From JAVEDQ01 sp035468175 (GTDB lineage: Bacteria; Actinomycetota; Actinomycetes; Frankiales; Frankiaceae): 18,699 nt of DNA. The stretch is from positions 1 through 18,699 of the forward strand of contig DATITC010000058.1 in NCBI GenBank assembly GCA_035468175.1. Reading direction: 5' to 3'. The notes beneath the pieces are model-generated. The model worked only from the letters and a program-made list of their open reading frames with translations. It did no database searches and was not told the origin of the DNA. Positions 13,981-18,699 of this stretch are shown here, piece after piece. Every line of letters begins with the position of its first letter. Position 1 is the first letter of the stretch. Both the position numbers and the translations under genes were made by a program.

Positions 13981-15119
13981 GCCGCGTCCTGACCGTCGAA
14001 GCCGACGGTGGTTCCCGGGGAAACCCCGGTCCGGCCGGATACGGCGCGGTCGTCCGCGAGGGTGCGGCGATCCTCGCCGAGCGGGCCGCGTCCATCGGGC
14101 GGGCGACCAACAACGTCGCCGAGTACCGCGGGCTGATCGCCGGCCTCGAGGCCGCGTCCGAGCTGGATCCGCAGGCGACCATCGACGTCCGGATGGACTC
14201 GAAGCTCGTCGTCGAGCAGATGAGCGGTCGCTGGAAGGTCAAGCACCCGGACATGCGGCCGCTGGCGTCGGAGGCGTCCGAACTGGTGCGACGGTTCCCG
14301 CGGGTGAGCTTCACCTGGATCCCGCGGTCGAAGAACGCCGCCGCGGACCGGCTCGCGAACGAGGCCATGGACGCTGCCGCTCAGGGCCGGGACTGGATGC
14401 CGAGTACGCCACAGGTGCCGGATCCGATTTCGGAGATGTCACGGTCGATCCCTTCGCTGGAGGACGCCGAGCCGTCGCCGCAGGAGTCCGCCGCGGCGGG
14501 GGAGCGACCACCCGGCTGGATGGCTCCGAGCGGCCCGCCGACCCGCACGCTGCTGCTGCGGCACGGCCAGACATCCCACTCGGTCCGACGGGTCTTCAGC
14601 GGTTCCAGCGACCCGATGCTGACACCCGAAGGCCGGGCGCAAGCTCGGGCCGCGGCCAAGCGGCTCGCCGTCGTGCCCTACGACGTCGTCGTCGCGAGCC
14701 CGCGTCGACGAACGATCGAGACCGCGGAGCAGCTGGGCCGCGAGCTGTTGATCGACGATCGCTTCCGGGAAACGGACTTCGGCGACTGGGAAGGCCGGAG
14801 CTTCGCGGAGATCCGGGAGGAATGGCCGGACGAGATGAACGCCTGGCTCTCCGACGAGAAGGTGGCACCGCCGGGCGGCGAGTCATTCGCCGAGACCGAG
14901 ATGCGCGTCCGCGAGGCCCTCGACGACCTGCGCGAGCGCTACGCCGGCAGCACCGTCGTCGTCGTCAGTCACGTCACCCCGATCAAGACACTGGTCCGGA
15001 TCGCGCTCGACGCACCGGCGTCGGCGCTGTACCGGCTGCACCTCGACCTCGCCTCGTTGTCCACGGTCGACTGGTATTCGGACGGACCGGCGGTGCTGCG
15101 GGGGTTCAACGCGGTCTAG
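13977..15119 (+). CDS. Bifunctional RNase H / acid phosphatase
   Basis: A 380-residue fusion. The N-terminal RNase HI domain (1-135), which cuts RNA in RNA-DNA hybrids, has all four carboxylates: Asp10 (EADGGSRGNPG), Glu49 (NVAEYRGL), Asp74 (RMDSKLVVEQ) and Asp124 (KNAAADRLAN). After a disordered Pro/Ser-rich linker (about 138-188) comes a histidine phosphatase domain: catalytic RHG motif LLLRHGQT (His196) and second histidine His332 in VVVVSHVTPIK. The phosphatase half is related to CobC alpha-ribazole phosphatase. The homologue in M. tuberculosis is Rv2228c (from memory), where both activities have been described. GTG start at 13977 overlaps the upstream stop. Confidence 0.95.
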   Translation: MSRVLTVEADGGSRGNPGPAGYGAVVREGAAILAERAASIGRATNNVAEYRGLIAGLEAASELDPQATIDVRMDSKLVVEQMSGRWKVKHPDMRPLASEASELVRRFPRVSFTWIPRSKNAAADRLANEAMDAAAQGRDWMPSTPQVPDPISEMSRSIPSLEDAEPSPQESAAAGERPPGWMAPSGPPTRTLLLRHGQTSHSVRRVFSGSSDPMLTPEGRAQARAAAKRLAVVPYDVVVASPRRRTIETAEQLGRELLIDDRFRETDFGDWEGRSFAEIREEWPDEMNAWLSDEKVAPPGGESFAETEMRVREALDDLRERYAGSTVVVVSHVTPIKTLVRIALDAPASALYRLHLDLASLSTVDWYSDGPAVLRGFNAV

Positions 15120-15148
15120 AGGCGCGGTCGTCCTTTCCTCGCGGACGC

Positions 15149-16261
15149 TCACCGGACCACCGGAAGGGTCGCGGCGACGACCAGCGGCACGCCGACGACG
15201 CCGAGCAGAGTGAACTGCAGGGCGGGGACGTGGACGCCGCGCGCCTTGCACCGATCCCGCCACAGCAGCGTCGCGAGGGACCCCCACAGCAGCACCAGGG
15301 GGCCGACGTTCACGCCGACCAGCAGTGCCGGCAGGTCGGCCGGGGGAGTGCTGCGCTCGAGGGCGAGGTAGGCCGGGAGGTTGTTGACCAGGTTGGCCGA
15401 CGTGGCGGCGACGGCTCCGACCCGGCCGGTGCCACCGCCGCCCACCAGATGCCGGAGCGCGTCGTCGAGCCCGTGTCGACCGGCCGCGGCGACGACCAGG
15501 AACAGGCCGAGCGTCAGCAGCACGAGTCGCCACGGCACCAGCGACCACCGCAGTACCTCACGGCGACGGACGGCGAAGACGACAACCACGGGAACGGCTG
15601 CGGCGCCCGCGGCCACCCAGGCGGGTAGCCCGACCAGGACGGTCGGCGCGAAGGCCAGGCAGGCGAACGTAGCAACGAGAAATAGCCAGCGATCGCTCGG
15701 TCGATCGGGCACGGGGACCGGGTAGTGGCCGCGCAGCGCGCGGGCGTAGCGGGCACCGACCACGAGTACGGCTCCGAGTACTGCGACCGCGGCCGGCGCC
15801 GCCATGTGCCGGGCGAACGTCGTGGCTGACACGTCGAGCCGGTCGACGGCCAGCAGGTTCGTCAGGTTGGAGATCGGCAGCAACAGGCTCGCCGCATTGG
15901 CGATCCACACCGCGAGTAGCGCGAACGGCATGGGGTCCAGCCGCAGCCGGGCCGCCAGCGACAGCATGACCGGCGTCAGCAATACCGCCGTCGTGTCCAC
16001 GCTCAGCAGCACGGTCGTGACGGTGCCGAGGAGGGCGACCAGCAGGAACAGCCCTGGCACGCTGCCACGACCGAGTCGGGCGACGCGCACCGCGGCGACG
16101 TCGAACACTCCGGCTCGGTCGGTCAGCTCCGCGAGCACGGTGACCGCGACGAGGAACAGCAGGACTGGCGTCACCCGGTCGAGCAGATCGCGCGCTTCCC
16201 CGAGCGGCACGAGTCCGGTGACGACGCTCAGCGCACCGGCGACGGCTGCGAGCGCCCACAC
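15149..16261 (-). CDS. SLC13/ArsB-type permease (ion transporter superfamily)
   Basis: A 370-residue integral membrane protein with about ten hydrophobic segments, for example PVLLFLVAVTVLAEL, GLFLLVALLGTVTTVLLSVDTTAVLLTPV, LLAVWIANAASLLLPISNLTNLLAVDRL and LVLLTLGLFLVVAAAG. The two SNLTNLL / SANLVNNLPAYLAL hairpins are the repeated Asn-rich pore motifs of the ion transporter superfamily (ArsB, NhaD, SLC13). Arsenite, sodium or dicarboxylate transport are all possible. No ars genes are nearby, so I would not call it ArsB. The GTG at 16261 is the first start after an in-frame stop and lacks a clear ribosome site. It lies 35 bases after the LapA-like gene on the same strand and converges with the RNase H gene. 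Confidence 0.85.
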   Translation of the reverse strand: MWALAAVAGALSVVTGLVPLGEARDLLDRVTPVLLFLVAVTVLAELTDRAGVFDVAAVRVARLGRGSVPGLFLLVALLGTVTTVLLSVDTTAVLLTPVMLSLAARLRLDPMPFALLAVWIANAASLLLPISNLTNLLAVDRLDVSATTFARHMAAPAAVAVLGAVLVVGARYARALRGHYPVPVPDRPSDRWLFLVATFACLAFAPTVLVGLPAWVAAGAAAVPVVVVFAVRRREVLRWSLVPWRLVLLTLGLFLVVAAAGRHGLDDALRHLVGGGGTGRVGAVAATSANLVNNLPAYLALERSTPPADLPALLVGVNVGPLVLLWGSLATLLWRDRCKARGVHVPALQFTLLGVVGVPLVVAATLPVVR

Positions 16262-16296
16262 CGTCCAAGCCTGTCACGGCCGAGCGGTGGCTCCTC

Positions 16297-16713
16297 TCAG
16301 CGCTGCACGCGCCGGATCTGGCGCAGCTCCTGCTTCGCCTTGAGGGCCGGGATCAGCCCGAGCAGCAGACCGATCAGGAAGCCGGCTGCCAGTGCGATGC
16401 CGAGCGCCGCGGCGACCGAGAGCGTCTTGGACGTGCCGAAGAAGTCGATCGTCGTCTTCTTGGTGTTCTGAGCGATGAAGACCGCCACGGCGATCGCGAT
16501 GATCGCCGCGAGCAGCGTGAACAGGTAGGTCGCCCATCCGGGTCCCTGCCGCACCCGTCCGCCGCGACCCGGGTCCGAATGCCCTGGCGGGTAGGCGCCG
16601 CCGGCCCCCGGCTGAACGGGGGTGCCGGAACCAGAGGCCGGGTAGGTGCTGGTCGGCTGGCCGCCCTGCCCTGGCTGGTTGGGGCCCTGCGGCGGCTGTC
16701 CGGGCTGGGTCAT
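16297..16713 (-). CDS. LapA/DUF1049-like small membrane protein
   Basis: A 138-residue protein with a proline/glycine/glutamine-rich cytoplasmic N-terminus (1-57, QPGQPPQGPNQPGQ...) and two membrane helices, about 60-81 (TYLFTLLAAIIAIAVAVFIA) and 98-122. Between them is the family signature FIAQNTKKTTIDFFG. A basic tail, KAKQELRQIRRVQR, follows. LapA-like proteins in E. coli are linked to lipopolysaccharide assembly; that role does not carry over to actinobacteria, where the function is unknown. ATG at 16713 has AGGTGG seven bases upstream. It is divergent from rnpB and its promoter region overlaps that of rnpB. Confidence 0.83.
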   Translation of the reverse strand: MTQPGQPPQGPNQPGQGGQPTSTYPASGSGTPVQPGAGGAYPPGHSDPGRGGRVRQGPGWATYLFTLLAAIIAIAVAVFIAQNTKKTTIDFFGTSKTLSVAAALGIALAAGFLIGLLLGLIPALKAKQELRQIRRVQR

Positions 16714-16744
16714 CGCTGTGCCACCTGTGTCATGTGCGGCAGAG

Positions 16745-16750
16745 TAGTAT
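16745..16750 (+). promoter_or_regulatory. -10 element of the rnpB promoter
   Basis: TAGTAT at 16745-16750 fits the actinobacterial TAnnnT -10 box and lies 8-9 bases before the predicted RNA 5' end. No clear -35 is visible (CACCTG at the 17-base spacing), which is common in high-GC actinobacteria. Confidence 0.5.
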
Positions 16751-16758
16751 GCCGCCAC

Positions 16759-17176
<418 letters not shown>

Positions 17177-17396
17177 ACCAGCACCGATGCCCCCATAAGG
17201 CTTCTGACCTGCGGATTTGCTGTTGGTCTGCGTTGGCTCGCGTTGGACGGGATTGGACGTCTCGGGGACATCTGGGGGACAAACGGGGGACTGGCGTTAG
17301 CGGCACGGCGCCCGGTGCCGTTCGCCGATCTCCGCGCCGGGCGCACGAGGGGGGCGGTCCAGCTTCAGCGGAGCTCTCAAGGGTCGACAGGTCGGT
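17177..17396 (+). other. Gene-free junction after rnpB, possible attachment-site flank
   Basis: No gene is seen here. The stretch has TAAGGCTTCTGACCTGCGG at 17196-17214, then a run of GTTGG words (GTTGGTCTGCGTTGG, GCGTTGGACGGGATTGG) and GGGGACATCTGGGGGACA. This texture is lower in GC than rnpB and resembles sequence found beside integrase and attachment sites of actinobacterial integrative elements, as far as I recall. It marks the change from conserved chromosomal genes to accessory genes. No direct repeat of the rnpB 3' end is visible inside the window. Confidence 0.3.
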
Positions 17397-17723
17397 ATGG
17401 GCACGCTGACGAGCGAGATCGTTACATTCGACCCGAACGCCACATGCCCGTCGTGGTGTGTGGACCGCGGCAAGCACGAGCCCGAGCGCGTCGACGACGG
17501 AGCGGTTCACCACTCGTTCGGCTTGGTCCTGCCAGTCGACGGCGGGCGCGGCACCATCAAGTTGGAGCGCACCGTCGACACGCCGGGCCCGGAGGCTTTC
17601 GGCGTCCAGCCCGGCGAGATCCACCCGAAGGTGTGGATCTCGGTCGGCGCTGGGGAGCCCGTACTCCTCAGCCCGTCGGCCAGCCGGCTGCTCATGGCAG
17701 GCCTGGCGTACTACGCCGTCTGA
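17397..17723 (+). CDS. Hypothetical protein with CPSWC motif (DUF6907-like)
   Basis: A 108-residue protein with an N-terminal CPSWCVDRGKH block (Cys17, Cys21, His27) followed by DDGAVHHSF (His38, His39), a putative metal-binding knuckle. A beta-rich region (GTIKLERTVDTPGPEAF, PKVWISVGAGEPVLLSPSAS) and a short helix at the end follow. Small CPxWC...H proteins of this kind are common in actinobacterial integrative elements and prophages. The function is unknown. ATG at 17397 has a modest AGG upstream (GACAGGTCGGT). Confidence 0.65.
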   Translation: MGTLTSEIVTFDPNATCPSWCVDRGKHEPERVDDGAVHHSFGLVLPVDGGRGTIKLERTVDTPGPEAFGVQPGEIHPKVWISVGAGEPVLLSPSASRLLMAGLAYYAV

Positions 17724-17775
17724 GATGGACCCGACGACGGCTTGGCGCCGGGGATACGAGGCACCTAGCCCCCCA

Positions 17776-17799
17776 CTTCCGGGTGTTCACCCCCGGAAG
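17776..17799 (+). terminator. Possible hairpin terminator after the CPSWC gene
   Basis: CTTCCGGG (17776-17783) pairs perfectly with CCCGGAAG (17792-17799) across an 8-base loop, about 50 bases after the stop codon. There is no T-run. It could instead be an attenuating structure before the next gene. Confidence 0.45.
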
Positions 17800-17955
17800 C
17801 CCCCTCACTCCGGCCTCACAGACCGTGGCGACGTTTACCACCCGACTACCTCGCATAAGACCTACATCAACGCATAACCAAGTCGGCCCCGCCCGGCGGT
17901 CGGAACACCGGACGAGGCCTGAGCACGCCACCTGGCTGAGAGGAAGGGGTGCCTG

Positions 17956-18321
17956 ATGGGCATTCTGCCGTCATTCCCCGAGCCGGGGACGTTCCTTGAT
18001 CGGCACGGCCGGCCCTGCCCGGACCCGGACGCGATCCGCGAGCGGTACGCGGTCCACGGCTGCGCGACATTCGTCAAGCCGCTCAACTTCCCAGGCATCT
18101 TTTCGAGGACGGCGGCTGTGCTGATGGTCGACGAGGGCGGAGACCTGGCGATCATCCTCGAATCGGCAGAGGCGCCCGGCGGCCGACTTGCTGCCTTGAG
18201 CTGGCTGCATGCGGCGCTGGTCGAGCCAACCGACCCGTTCGTCGCCTGGCACGCTGCCCACGGCGGTTGGATGCACCTTCCTGTGGAGCCGCAGCAGCAA
18301 CGATGGCGCCCAAGCGGTTAA
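17956..18321 (+). CDS. Hypothetical accessory protein
   Basis: I do not recognise this 121-residue protein. It starts with a Pro/Asp-rich segment (PEPGTFLDRHGRPCPDPDAIRERY), has one alpha/beta-like core (TAAVLMVDEGGDLAIILESAEAPGGRLAALSWLHAALVEP) and ends in a Trp/His-containing stretch (FVAWHAAHGGWMHLP). No membrane segment or signal peptide is seen. The ATG at 17956 is supported by GAGAGGAAGGGG about seven bases upstream, which makes it a convincing gene. It lies in the accessory segment after rnpB, between the CPSWC protein and a probable terminase. Confidence 0.6.
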   Translation: MGILPSFPEPGTFLDRHGRPCPDPDAIRERYAVHGCATFVKPLNFPGIFSRTAAVLMVDEGGDLAIILESAEAPGGRLAALSWLHAALVEPTDPFVAWHAAHGGWMHLPVEPQQQRWRPSG

Positions 18322-18500
18322 CCAGGCCCTCGCGCAGCAATCCGGCGCGGTGCAGGCCGGCTCGACATGCCTCTCCTCCACCCGAGGCGGGCACCGCTGC
18401 ATTCGGACGCGGGATGGGGCGGCGGTGGCTTCTGCTGGCAGCACTGGCGGTCGTGGGGATCTGGACACGGCGCCGCGTGCGGCAGGACTCGGCTGGACCC

Positions 18501-18699
18501 CTAGAACGCGATGAACCGTCCGGGTCGTTTCTTCACGGCTGACAGCCCGTGCAGGGCGAGCGCGGCGGCGACCAGACCTGAGACGCGGGGGTCTTTCCGG
18601 CTCAGTAGGCGTTGGCCGGCCTCGCCGGAAGGTGACCAGCGGGCGGCGGCAACGGCGGCGTTCAGGTCGGGCTGGTCGTCGTGGCGCAGCTGCCAGGCC
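18501..18699 (-). CDS. Probable phage terminase large subunit, C-terminal end (5' part outside the window)
   Basis: The minus strand from the window edge to TAG at 18501-18503 gives 65 residues without a break. AWQLRHDDQPDLNAAVAAAR is followed by RLLSRKDPRVSGLVAAALAL and HGLSAVKKRPGRFIAF. The pattern H...P.L..AV..A......DR/RK....SPLVAAALA..G is how the nuclease domain of many actinophage terminase large subunits ends. If right, the DNA-packaging motor gene of a prophage or phage-derived element enters from the right. The Walker motifs would be outside, so this rests on the tail only. Confidence 0.5.
   Translation of the reverse strand, partial: AWQLRHDDQPDLNAAVAAARWSPSGEAGQRLLSRKDPRVSGLVAAALALHGLSAVKKRPGRFIAF

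Noticed and set aside
11823..14246. 807-codon minus-strand frame
   Set aside because: It is a shadow of the NIF3-like, zinc-ribbon and RNase H genes, with Ser/Arg-rich composition and no domain.
18414..18542. 42-codon plus-strand frame with a hydrophobic stretch (WLLLAALAVVGIW)
   Set aside because: It could be a small membrane protein, but the ribosome site is poor and the end overlaps the antisense of the probable terminase gene. Support is too weak for a feature. The stretch 18322-18500 otherwise shows nothing I can name.

Overview
The window is high-GC DNA with dense, overlapping genes and many GTG/TTG starts. It comes from the chromosome of an actinobacterium. Markers are a mycothiol-dependent-type enzyme, an AhpE-type one-cysteine peroxiredoxin, a DUF3052 protein, homodimeric AceE, and the trio NIF3-like protein / coiled-coil zinc-ribbon protein / RNase H-phosphatase fusion. 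From memory, the aceE–DUF3052–ahpE block and the NIF3–zinc-ribbon–RNase H block both have counterparts in Mycobacterium tuberculosis (Rv2241-Rv2238c and Rv2230c-Rv2228c). A genus cannot be fixed from the sequence alone.

Layout. Positions 1-916 hold the N-terminal third of aceE on the minus strand. It diverges from a YjbQ-family gene and a DUF3052 gene on the plus strand. From about 2200 to 2790 lies an intergenic array of short inverted and direct repeats, between the convergent ends of DUF3052 and a TIGR03083/MDMPI-type gene. That gene is divergent from a peroxiredoxin, which is translationally coupled to a small protein with four CxxC motifs. A tRNA-Val(UAC) with encoded CCA follows. Directly behind it is a truncated, frameshifted remnant of a secreted-type protein gene.

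Positions 5410-10301 hold a four-gene minus-strand cluster. In transcription order it is a UBP-type zinc finger, a response regulator–glutaredoxin-like–thioredoxin-reductase-like fusion, a histidine kinase with a cyclic-nucleotide-binding-like sensor domain (ATGA overlap with the fusion), and a cytochrome P450. Kinase and regulator look like a cognate pair whose output domain is a flavoprotein instead of a DNA-binding domain. Both CxxC sites expected of its redox domains are missing. This is the most unusual system in the window.

A spore-photoproduct-lyase-like radical SAM gene (minus) then diverges from the plus-strand block NIF3-like / zinc-ribbon / RNase H–phosphatase. A perfect 19-bp inverted repeat sits in the divergent gap. 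An SLC13/ArsB-type permease and a LapA-like membrane protein follow on the minus strand, then rnpB (RNase P RNA) on the plus strand.

From the 3' end of rnpB to the window edge the content changes to accessory genes: two small unfamiliar proteins and the C-terminus of a probable phage terminase large subunit. This suggests that an integrated element begins next to rnpB.
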